Source: Micropterix aruncella
Lineage: Eukaryota; Arthropoda; Insecta; Lepidoptera; Micropterigidae
DNA length: 64,000 nucleotides
Assembly: GCA_944548615.1 (NCBI GenBank)
Contig: OX155951.1
Span: 25,492,273 to 25,556,272, forward strand
Direction of reading: 5' to 3'
This document shows positions 11,607 to 24,100 of the stretch, in pieces. Position numbers and translations under genes: made by a program. The notes under the pieces were generated by a model. That model was given only the letters and a program-made list of their open reading frames with translations, did no database searches and had not been told where the DNA came from. Numbering within the stretch: position 1 is the stretch's first letter; each line of letters starts with the position of its first letter.

Positions 11607-12179
11607 TCAACTGATCAAGTCGCCGTGGCCGTTTTGCCTCATCATCTCCAGTTTCATTTCGTGTTCTCGGGCTTTTAGTCTCAGAGCTGCGATGCTGGAG
11701 CTCCTTCTGTCGACGTCGACGGGGCTCTTGGGGGAGGAGCTGCCGGGGGAGATGGGCGGCGAGACGCTGGTGACGAACTCCGGCGCGGGCGGCGGGATCA
11801 TCTTCGGGCGCTGCGCGGCGGAGATGTTGGCCAGGAGCGTCTGGAAGGAGCTGGCCGCGGCGGGGCTGTAGAGGTGGCCCATCCCGGGCGGGAAGAGCGG
11901 CGGCGCCGCCCTGTGGAACGGGTGGGCGGCGCCCAGGTAAGACGGCGGCAGCACCGGCGCCTGCGGCATGGGCGGGTACCGGAACGACGCCAGGCCGGCG
12001 CCGTCGAACGGCTTCCGGAAGTTGAAGCCGAGGTGAGTGAAAGGATTCGGAAGTGACGTCACGACCGCCGATGGCGCCTGCGCGCCGCCGGAATTGGGCA
12101 GGTACGGATTGTACGGATGTCCTTGCGGGCCCACTTTCTCTTGCTTCCGCCACTTCGCTCGGCGGTTCTGAAACCACAC
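11607..12179 (-). CDS. al: aristaless last coding exon: homeodomain helix 3, proline-rich tail, OAR
   Basis: Acceptor TTTGCAG ends at 12180; phase 0. It encodes [15 protein letters not shown], then HPYNPYLP and [15 protein letters not shown] blocks shared with fly Aristaless, a Ser/Pro-rich linker, and the OAR motif before TGA at 11607-11609. The exon is strongly GC-rich against AT-rich surroundings, which produces long but spurious reading frames on both strands (for example 11563-12231 in another minus frame). Confidence 0.95.
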   Translation of the reverse strand: MWFQNRRAKWRKQEKVGPQGHPYNPYLPNSGGAQAPSAVVTSLPNPFTHLGFNFRKPFDGAGLASFRYPPMPQAPVLPPSYLGAAHPFHRAAPPLFPPGMGHLYSPAAASSFQTLLANISAAQRPKMIPPPAPEFVTSVSPPISPGSSSPKSPVDVDRRSSSIAALRLKAREHEMKLEMMRQNGHGDLIS

Positions 12180-15100
12180 CTGCAAAGAAAGAGAACAAAA
12201 AAATCAGTTTGTTTTCGCGTGTGACTGACACGTTAATATACTTAAATTAGAGTATTTATGGTTGCCTTTATACAGTTTGCTGCGATAATAATTATAGCTT
12301 GACTTAATTGGCTTCCATTGGCATTCCACATAGTCAGCGGCGTGCAATATTTATTAAATTATATTTTTTCGTACAAAATAGTCTTCGAGATTTTAATTGA
12401 TTTTGAGGTCTTGCCGTTTCCTGACTCCAGAAAAATGTTGGTTTTATATAAGATTATGTATGTTGTATGCATCTGTGCCAAATCTACGCACAGGTCCAAC
12501 GCTTAAACTAATCAACCTATTTCCTTAAAATTTGATGTATCTATCTTTTTTAGACTTATCACAAGAGAGTTTTTCTCCAATAGATAGTTACCTACTTGAC
12601 ACATAAATCAAAATTAAAAATTAAATTTCCTCTAAAGATGCTGCAATGAGTTTGTTTTTTTTTTGTTGGAAAATACAGTATATAATATCTGAAAGTATCT
12701 CCTAATAAATCGCCCCATAATTACTACTCTGATATTGACTTAATTTTAATTAAAAAGGCTACTGTTATATGCTGTTAGTAATTATAATTATAGAGGGTGG
12801 TTATATCTGCCGACAGTGGCACCGAATGCTGCAATCACATTTTTTTCATTTTGCTTAGCTGCAATCATAAAGATAGTGCGATGTACCGTAACGTTTATAA
12901 GAATTGAGGAGCATTTTCTCTAAATGATACATCAAAAACTCCTTTTATATTAGATGAACATTTTTATCCATAAAGCATTTCCTAAGGATTAAATTTAAAT
13001 TAAATAAATAAGTGTACGTTTTTAATTCAGACATCAATAAATCTTAAAACTTATTTTATTTTTTATTTTATTTTTATTTTATTTTATTCGGTTAACAAAC
13101 AGCGTTTATATATAACAAATACAACATATAACAATAAAACTATGACTAATTATATGTTAACACTATTAATCGTTAATACTATGTGTACATTACATATCTC
13201 CGCTATTATACCTTATTTATACTTACATTTCTTTAACAGTGATTTACGGATAGACAAAGAGAAAGAACAAAAAACAAATGAGAATGAAATTTTAAGAATG
13301 AAATTTTAAGATTATAACCATTATTAATTATTTTGTACCAAAAATATATTTTTAAAAATATTACAAAAAACTATTCATGTAAACCGTTTAAGGGATTAAG
13401 AGTCATTCGATTAAATAGGGAGGTCAAAGGACTGATAAGACTTTTTAATCGTTTCTTTAAAGTGACTTTTACCTGATGAAAAAATATCAATGTACGCGAA
13501 TCTATCATTATACGTTCTCATGGCTCTATTTATTAGGGAATGCTTCGTATAATTAGAGTTATATCTTTTTACATAAAACAGATGCGGTTTCCGGGTAATA
13601 CGAGGAGGAGCCAGAATAGATACCTTTTCGACCAGATACGCACTGTCAAAAATATTGTTAATTACATTGTACAGAAACATCATGTCGTAGGTTGTACGCC
13701 TATCTTCAAGACTATCGAGTTTAAAGAGAGCTAATCTATCCTTGTACGATTCGGCAGATTTATTTTCCCTAAAGCACAAGTGTTTTAGGAATTTTTTTTG
13801 AATACGCTCGATTCGTTGCTTGTACAAGTTGTATTGGGGGGACCAAATACAGGATGCAAATTCTAGTATACTACGAACATAGGCTCCATATATTACTATC
13901 AAGGTGGATGTCTCGGAAAATGGCTTGCACGCCCGTAATAGAAAACCTAGCGATTTATATGCTCTGGTGACAATAATTTCAATGTGCTGGTCGAATTTCA
14001 TTTTGGAATCGAGTAAAACCCCCAAATCTCTGACAATATTAGTCTCCTTAATGTTATCGGAACCAATTTTGTAATCGTAAAGTATTTTATTTCTGTTTCT
14101 CGTAAACGAGATTCGATGGCACTTCTTGACATTAAGATCGAGCTTGTTCAAAACACAGTATTCGCTAAGACGGCTCAGATCATCCTGCAGGCGTAAACAG
14201 TCGGCCTCTCCTGAGATAACAGAATAGACTTTAAGGTCATCTGCGTATAGGATAAACTGGCATGATTTAAAACAGGAACCGATATCGTTAATATATATAT
14301 TGAATAAGAGCGGCCCCAGGTGTGATCCCTGTGGAACACCCGAAGGAATCGAAATAAAGTCTGATTTAAAACCACCTACGACGACAGCCTGTTGACGATT
14401 ATGAATGTAAGACGTGAACCATCTTAACAAATCACCGTGTATACCGAGTTTCTCAAGTTTAAGTAATAATATAGAATGATTTACCCTGTCAAATGCTTTT
14501 GAGAAATCTGTATATATAACATCAGTTTGCATCCGACTGTTCATGTTATCGAGGATTTCGTTAGTGAATTGACTTAGGTTCGTGACTACAGATCGCTTAC
14601 TCATGAAGCCGTGCTGATATGGGGAAAGAGAATTGGAAACGGCGGGATAAATCTGATCGTATATATTTTTTTCGAAAACTTTACTAAAAACCGGAAGGAT
14701 TGAGATGGGCCTATAATGCGATATGATATTATTTAAACCACTTTTATGTATTGGTACAATGAAGGCTTCTTTCCAACGAGAGGGAAATGTACCTTCATCC
14801 AGTGAACGGCGGAATAACAAGGCGAGTGGATGAGCTAATTGGCTTGCACAGTTTATAATATAGGTGGGAGAATACCATCACTTCCAGATCCTTTATTCTT
14901 TTCTAGCTTGCTTAAATACTTGCCGATAAGTCTCTTGTCAATGGTAATTTTGGATATACTACTCGTACTGCTAGGGTAGTCTTCAGTGGAGTCAGGAGCC
15001 GGAACAGCGTCTAGTTATAATACTTACAGATATATAATACTTACAGATATAATAATTATAAATATAAATCTCCTTTATTATCTTAGCTTTAAAACTTTCT

Positions 15101-18100
15101 ATTTTAACGATACTCTTGAATTTGATGTATCGACAAAATCTTCAATGTCTTTAAAATCTTCTATTGGTTTCTCGACTGTTATACAAGACAATTGACTTCA
15201 GTATGTTGTAGGATCTTTTATTATGTCTGTTTATTAACACTTTCGCTAATGTTATAAAAAACTCACAAAATACAGATAGAATTAAAGATTATTTATGGAT
15301 ATGGATCATTCCGCTAAAAAAAGTTTCTGTGTCGTTTTTGTAGAAATTTCTTTTTAATGATGTCTCCGGCTACAATAGAATTGCATTAAACTATTAAAAA
15401 CACATTTTTGACAATAAACCTAATTTATCGCTTATAGTAAACGGTATTCAATTGTAAACAATCCATTATAAAATGAGTTGTATGAAATCTCAGCATTTCA
15501 AGGTATTTTTAAAACCACTCTGGAACCTCATTCCCCAATCCGGGCACGCAGCGATACCCAATTCTTTTCCCATGCACGAATTATGATGATTTTGCCTTAA
15601 AATATTCCCGTTTCTCTTGGGTCGGTCGTTTGCATATATTGGGCGCTGCCACGAGAGGTGTGAGCCTGCTTTGACCGTCCATCAGCCGCGTTTGACATCG
15701 AGGTGATTGAATTTGTTAATATTAAAATTGATGCAGATTGTAATGCAAAATGGCGTGTTAATCGCCATTATTTTCAAGTTTTCGTCGCGCACTCGATCGT
15801 TTTAAATGCGATATTGGGCGCCTCGTTATGATAAGTGGGACGGAACAAAATAAACTTCTGCAGTGAGCCTCTGCTGCTACTACTCCCTTGCTCGTCGGAC
15901 GGTAAAGTAAAGCGTTTAAAAGTCGGTTTCGAAACCGGTCCGCAGAGGCACTGGTGTGATGTACGATTCTCTGTAATTTGCAGATAAGCTAATAACACGG
16001 GCAGCTGTCGCTAGTAATTACACAATAGTCGACGGCCGACTGACGCGACCCGAATGCACTTCGTATAAACTCGGCGCCGTGTTGCGGTAAACGATTTATT
16101 TACAAGATACACCTGTACGACATGATCACGAACGACAGATCAGTGAATCGCGATTCATGAATCATTTCATTAGTTATTAGAAATGTAGAATTGTGTTTTC
16201 AATTTGTATCTATATTTATAACTAATCATAAACCACAGTAAGAATAAAGAAGCATTGATATTATTGGCAAAAATGTCTCTCCACTAAGCTTTTCTGGACC
16301 TAATATCTAGGTAGTAAAAGTCTCGTTTTATCTCTGTAGACTATATGTAAATTACGTTGAATTCTAACTAATCCCTATAGATTAAATAAGGTTGAACGTT
16401 GAACACTTTGAACATAGTGAAACACATTATTGTGTGATTCTTACCAATAAAAAAATCCTTGAGAGTATCAGAAAAAAAAAACAAATCTCCTTAAAGCCAT
16501 CGATATTTATAACTGTCATTTGGTAGACTTTTAAAGAAGAGTTTTAACAAACGCTTTTTTAAGTTTTAATTATTTTATTCACCAGTTTTCACTTTGCTGC
16601 TTTAAAATTTCAAAGGCGATTAGTGAATTGCGTACATGCAACATAGAGAGTATGTAAGACTTGGGGTAAATTACGTCGTTTCGTCGATGACACGTTTTAT
16701 CCATGGACCAACATACGTGAATTGGTCAGATAGTCGCTTTTATGTCCCAAAAACATATTTAAATGATATCATGTCGATACTATCACTGACAATAATACCT
16801 AGTAATCACGAGATGAGCGCTCCATGCACTTTGAGCTTTGTGGTTTATTGAGTCGCAAATTTAACGTTATATATAAGTGTGTGTGTCTGCATTCCTCCAC
16901 TATAGCGCCCAAATTCTTCCTTCGACTAAGCTGAAATTTGGCATGTAGGCATCATTTGGCCAAGAGTTGAAAATATTGTGTTTCAAATCGATCCACCAGA
17001 GGACGCGCTAGTTATACTCCAATCTTGAAATATTGGACCACATTGTGAAATTTCGGATGGAATATCTCTTGTACAAGCGACGCATTTATTTTAATCCGCC
17101 GTATTTAAGAAAATACTACATTTTATTGCAAACTAGCCCTTTTAACACCACGGTAATACTACAAATATACTACATTTGCTGTCTTTTATATTGTGAAAAT
17201 CTGAACCGCATAGAAGAACTCAATATCCTCATTGACTTTGTTACAGATGATGTGGCTAATACGGGTTGGTCTGAAAACCACAAAGACCAAATACTAAATG
17301 AAATCACTAAATGCCCGGTAAATACACGTACTGTTACAGCTTACATAATCCAACTAAAGGAGTCTGATAATATAACTATGATGAAAATACTAATAATTTC
17401 TTGGCTCCAATTTTAACGAAAACTGGAACATGAGCGAGGAGATAAAAAACTACACTGAGAAATCCAAAGGTGCATTCTTTATTATGAAAAAGGTATATTG
17501 CTTAGGAAACGTTAATCAACTTTTAAGATTGCTACATATTCGCAATATTATTATATAGGATGGAAAGCTGGACGCTAAAAGATACTCTGTTAAGATAGTG
17601 TGTGTGTAGTGTGGATCTACCGTAGGATACTACGTATAAGCAAAGTCTACGTATAACTGAATGTCAGGGATCAAATCAAATCGAATCAAGTTTATGTCTT
17701 CAAAACGAACAAATAGTTATTTAGACATAATACTATTGATATTCGCTTAAGATTAAAATAGTTCCGAACATCGATAATAGATATTTTAATATCACCTTAT
17801 TATAAAAATAATATAAACAATAATGATAAAATAATAAAAACTATATTTAGAACACCTTAAAGTGAAAATTATCAATTGGGTTGTCATGAAATATATGGTT
17901 CTACAAATACAAATTACAATCGATCATCGGAGAGAAAATAAAATAATCGTAATAATATGGAAAAAATGTTAATAAAATAGAGAAAATGTCAATCTAAATG
18001 TCAAGAATGAAGAAAAAGAAGATTATCTAACTCTGAAATGACACATTATCACGCTGTGATCCCTTTGCCACTTTATTGCGATAAAAATGATTGAAAATCA

Positions 18101-21100
18101 ATGATATCTAAGCGGAGAAAAATATAATAAGTGTATAAATAGAACGGTCTAAATGTGGGGTTCTTTTCGCGTTATACACTGTCGCGTATAACACGGTTTC
18201 AAAGAACATAGAACCAATTATGAACGCAATGTTAAACCCTGAAAACGTTCTTGCGACAGATACACAACTAAATACGTTTTGCTAAATGGGTAATTTCGAG
18301 CGGTAGCAATACAGTTCTAATAGACAAACTTCGCTAGGGCACATTGCACCAGAAGAAGAAAGAAAATGTGATGAGACAGAGAGATGCAAGAAACAGACGG
18401 ACAGAATGAGAGAGCCAGTCAGAAAAAAATGTATGCAAACTACAACCTCATCAGCTAATAGGTACAATAGATTAGTCGACCTCATAAAGCAAGTCACTGT
18501 TTAATATGCGCGTGGAACCTTCTCCGTGATCGTGACTGCTCCTGGTGAGCTACATACATAACCGCCGTCGAAGGAGCAGACTATCCACTGATCAGGTTGC
18601 CATAATTAGTGTGGGCATAAAGACATCTTTTCTTAATCATGCTGGCGGGGTGTAGGTGGGTTGGGTACGGGTTCTAGTGCGCGGCGGATCCGGTAGAACC
18701 CGCGCCGACAAAAAAAGGGCTCAGCGCCGCCTGAGACACAGATGCCCCCCGCGGGGATGCCGATTGATGCGCGACATGAAGCCGCCGGCTCCCCATGACG
18801 TCATCTCTCATCAGAGGACTCCCAGGACTGCCTCACAGACCGCGTAGTCCAAATCAAAGAGTACACTAAAATAGTAAGTTTTTGCGTCGAGTCTTCCATC
18901 ACTAGTTTTTCCAATTCGCTACTCCATAATAATATACGCTCATTATAATCATAATAGAATTAATGACCCGTTGGAAAAAAACAATATTCAATATTAATTT
19001 ATTTCACGAGTCTTGTATTGGGCTCCGTTATGTAAGACTATAGATGATTGATGAGCTCATCGTTAATTGATTTTATCGGAAGAAGCTAATCGAGATGATT
19101 GATTTTAATGGGATAACTGCAAAATCGGCGCATCATCACCGCGCGAAGCGGGTGAATCAACACAATGTCCAACCTCGGAATTAATTAATTTCTGGAACCA
19201 GTCGTTGTTTTAATTTAGTAGATTTAATTAATAGGTTAATTAGTGTGTTGATAAACTGATGTTTAATAATTATTAATAGTTAGAAGCATGAGATTCGCTG
19301 TTTGCCACTTCTTACTAGATTCTACTTTTGCTTCTTTTAATGTCTACATTTATATATAACCCAAACTTTCTTATAGAGATAGAGGGCGTAGAAAAACGTA
19401 GAGCCTTACAGTAGTAATCTGGGGTATTTCCGATTGATACGGCTACGGAGAGGTTTATTTATCTTATAGACCGACATAGAGAGAGAGAGATAGATATGAT
19501 CTTTACCTCTGACGGCAGTTCCACTGCTTTAATATTAGTATCGGATTTCTTTGAAGTGGAACACATATTGCTTGATACTTCATAACTTTTTTTTTGTTTT
19601 CCTGTAGATATCTATCATTTTCTATCAACTTTTGTGTGGTACTCAATATTGAGGAGAGATGCTACCCTAAACTTCACATCGTATAATCAACATAAAATAT
19701 ATAATTGCAAAAGTTTGAACATTAAATATGGTTGTATAAAAGTGTGTCCTAGTTATAAAAAACACAAAAAAATCATATAACTGTTTTTTTATTAATAACT
19801 CTTCTATATCTTATGTGAAATGCGCAGAGAAATACGATAAAGGCGAGCCAAAATGAATATGACGATTTTTAGATTCCGATTCTTAAAATAGCATATCCCA
19901 GTGTCAATGTATGTCTGTGAATTGATGAATTCTGAAGAGGTTAGATAATTCTCCAAATTCAGTAATTAGTTAATAAAATTCAACAAGAAAATTCAGCAAA
20001 AAATAAGAACTCAAGTGATTTTTCCCGAATTTCATAAGACACTATTAAATTTTAAAAGATTTCTAATTTATTTGGAATATAACCGGCTCTAATAGAAGAT
20101 TTTTCCATTTTATATTTTAATAGCTAATGCTAATGATCCTCGCAGAATAAGTCTTTTTACACGACTGCCAACAAAAAAGGAGTGTAGTGTAAAGGAATCG
20201 GCCTTCATCTATGTATATTTTCCGTTTCTTTATTCCACCATATTTTTTTAAAGCTTGAACCGATTTAGAAGTATGTGGTATTGTTAGAATTCCTATGTCA
20301 TACCGAGGGTACCATAGCTGTCCAAATATCAAGTAAATAGTTGTGTAAATGCCTAAATCTCCAAATGTCAATAAATTAACATAAATATATCGTGTTTCGT
20401 GTCAATTGAAAGGTCTGATTGAGTAATACCGAAAATATATTTGTTTCTATAAGGATACATACATTAACAACAAATATTTCATTAAAAAATCGTAATAATA
20501 ATAATTATCGATACAGAATTTTACTTTTTGTAGCGGCAGTTGTAGTTTATATTCCTTTTAATATATTAACTTAAAGATCATTTTTCGGAATTTCGTTCAT
20601 GAATTTCTCGCTACTATCGCTATTGCTGTATAAATATTTATTTACATCATACAATGTGTCCTTTGCTACTTATAATATCGCTAATATAACCCTTACGGGA
20701 AGTGCCTTTTACCTGTCATTTTTCAATGTCCGTCAATATTTTCTGTGTAACTATTGATTTTACTGAATGGTCCATTATACAAATAGAAACAATTAGAATC
20801 ACTATGTTACAGTAAAGGTTGGAAAACTTGAAAATAGACGTAATCAAAACAAACAACAAAAATACCATCCACTTTGAAACAATGAGGCAACGAAAGGGCT
20901 GAGATTGCGCACTTCTTATCATTCTCCAATCGCAATTCGGCGCGCATATTCTCCTCGGCAGAGATCGTTTAGCGTCGGCTATCCGAATGATTAATTACGA
21001 TGATAAATTGCTTCCATTGAATAACGCAATCGATATTTTTAATTGGTCACTGTAGTTAATGAACGGCGCATTTTAGAGGAGCATTCGATATGTGATGACG

Positions 21101-24100
21101 CACGCACGTCAAAAAGAAGTTTTGGGAAGCAGGATGGAAGTAAAATTAAAAGAGGCTTATGCAGAATGAACACAAGTATTGGTGTACCTATATATACATA
21201 TATTCCATAACCAACTATACAAGAATATTAAGAATAGATACATTTGATATACATAAACACCTACGCAATTTTTTAACCTTTCACCAATCACATAATCTAT
21301 TTATTTAATTATTCAAAACAGCACATAAGCAATTGATAAATTGCTAGCCTACTATAGAAATTGCCCTACCTTAGAAGTTATAGCTTTTAACATTCTCTGG
21401 TAACATCTTTAATTGTCACAATTAAATCAATTGAATAAAATATTTTAGCGCAGTAATATAGAGCGTACTTTTATTTTAGCAATTATAATAGTTTTGGTAA
21501 ATGTTCCCTAAAATATCAAAAGGCAGATAAGTAAAAATTACTCACAGTTTTTTTTCCAAAATACATAAAAAAACTTTTTATAAAATTTTCGGACTCATGT
21601 CTTTTATGTGTTGTATTTAAACCGACAAAACAATTTATAAACCCTATGATCGAATTGCGCGATCCGTGTTAAATTCGCTATAATTAAATGGTTATGTTTA
21701 GTAATACGAGTACGAATACGGATAATTAACATGTTCTAATTAGTTGTAGAGCAACTGTCGGAGAAAGCAATAAAGTATTTAAAAATAATGTTGTTGCCAT
21801 ACTTTGGAAGCCAGAACAAAAAATAGATAAAAAATCTTTTTTATAACCTCTCACTTTCATATTTTTTTATTGTAACAATTCAATTAAATTATTAAAATAT
21901 AGTGACATAGGTACCTACTATTGTAGAAAAAAGTTTGTTCTTTACCTTCATTCAAAATAGTTTAAAAAATATTTGCTAAAAAATAACGTGGACAAACTTT
22001 TTCCACAATATATTTTAAAACCTTATAAATGTAAATAAAAAAAAATCATATAGCAGTTAAAAGGTTTTATGTCGATAAGTTTTAACGAAGTTTATCCTGG
22101 CAAAGTTTGATCATGTTGGAATAAACATGCTGTATAAACATAAAATAACAAATTCACGATAAACTAGACGAGTTTACGTAAATAAATTATCAAATATTTT
22201 AAGTCTGTAAATAGAAGGTGGGTTATTAAAAGGGAGCAGCAAATAGGCTTAACCAGAAAGATAAAAAGCTAGTGATAGTTGCGTGTGTAGGAACCCAGTT
22301 GCAAGTGCCTTGGTTCATACTTGGTTCATATTGAAAGTTACTCGAATTTTTTAAATCAAAGCATTTATAGTGCTCACAATGCTTTTATTGTTCAGATATT
22401 ATTGCGTATAATAGGACCACATGCATAAATAATTATAATTATTGTATATAATTACGGCTATAAAATTAGATAATGCAATATGATATCGTATCGCTAATAA
22501 AATCTGCATTGTGTCTATCATCAAGGCTAAAAAAAACAAATGAGAAATAGGTATAATATTGATGAGAATTAGGTATAATAAAGTAATTTAAAAAACTTAT
22601 GTGATGTTACATTTAATTATATATTAGTTATATATTTAGTTGTATATGTATATTTTTTGTCAATAAATTCAAAACAATATTTACCAAATTTACCCTCTGT
22701 GACTTTTTCTAGTTCCATAAATATAAATTACCATTTTGTGAAAAACGTTTTGAGTCCAATGAAGCCATAAACCATAGTTCGTACATGGATCTCAAGGCCA
22801 CATCAGAAAATATCCTCGACAAATGGGATTCTATTTTAAAGGTGACAAAACAAATATGAATGATTAGGCCATTAATTTGTTTTTTTTTTGTTTCACAATT
22901 CTCGGTATTTATTCGACAGAGCAGTAAATAGCAAGTAAAAAAATGTGAACTGCTTGTCTTCAATATATGTGTACATCTTAATTTTGTCGATAGATTTTAT
23001 AATCTCGAAATCAAAACGATATAAATAGTATTAACGAAAATACTGTAATATTTTAAAATTGCTTCATTTTTGACTTTTAATTTTCTTACATTCTTCCCAA
23101 ACTCTCCTTCCACTTTAATGGTTTACTATATAGATAAGCCCTTTTATATTTATATTATTAATAGCCGATATAAAATGCAAAGTGGAGCTAATAGCCGATC
23201 GGTCGGGACGAAATCAACGCGCTCAACCGAAGGCGTCTCCGTCATTATTTTGCCGTAAGAAATTGCAATTTGTAATTAAGCGGGCGTCCGTTACTTTGAT
23301 ATTCAAATTGCAAATTGCCCCTGCGGATCACATCGTGTAAGTAACTAAGTTTACGCGATAACATCGGTGATTTAAAAGTTCTAGTTGATGTAATAAATGC
23401 TGGTAGATGAAAGAGAAAGGGCATTTGCTCAACAACAGTGACGACAGCTCCGCAAACACAGGTCTTGGAACTTTTTTTATTATATACACTTGTATATAAT
23501 AAATGTAGTAAAACTTGTAGTAAAATATGTCGAATGTGTTGTTTTGTCACCTCCATATTAAAATTTTTGAAATGAATTTGAAAACTCGACTAAAAACTAA
23601 CTAATTGCAATCGAACTGGCAATATCAATGGTCTTGAATGGAGAAATACCAGACGATGGTTCAGAGAAATCCCTAAAGAGTAAGATTATTTGCCTACCTG
23701 CTAAGAGGAAAAGGCGCATTAATTCTGGGATGACTATTAAAATGAATTGTAATCACCTGTATTCTCGCCTCCGTGAGTCCGATTTTCATTGCTAACTCCT
23801 CCCTGCGAAGAAAAACATAGATGATATAAATATCATTCTGCTTCACATATGCTGAATCTACTACTTCGGAATAAACTAATGCGACACATCACTGCTACGT
23901 GTGAACACTGATCAATAATTTTATTAACCCAATGACAATTACATTAAAAACCTTGTTTTAATTAGGCAACAACGACAGTATGACGAATATAAAACTGAAC
24001 TCAATAATTTATCACAAGTTTTGAAGTGGTTTATCTCAGGAACAATATTTCAATAAGCTTGTTTCTTATGTATTAGGATGAAACACATAGTTTATCAGCA

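Larger units (their letters stand above)
12180..23756 (-). other. al: aristaless intron 2 (11.6 kb)
   Basis: Donor GTGATT at 23756, acceptor TTTGCAG ending at 12180. Contents read: AT-rich unique DNA at 12180-13049, the LINE at 13050-15015, unique DNA at 15016-16870, a dispersed repeat at 16872-17045, an unidentified reading frame at 17033-17416, a GC-rich block at 18640-18850, TAAT-rich unique blocks at 19020-19200 and 20930-21110, and a MITE at 20159-20543. Intron size fits a developmental gene with internal enhancers, which is inference. Confidence 0.85.

Noticed and set aside
11563..12231. 222-codon minus frame and several plus frames over the last al exon
   Set aside because: Shadow frames of the GC-rich al exon 3; the composition is Arg/Ala/Pro-rich as expected for off-frame reading, and the true frame has the homeodomain and OAR motifs.
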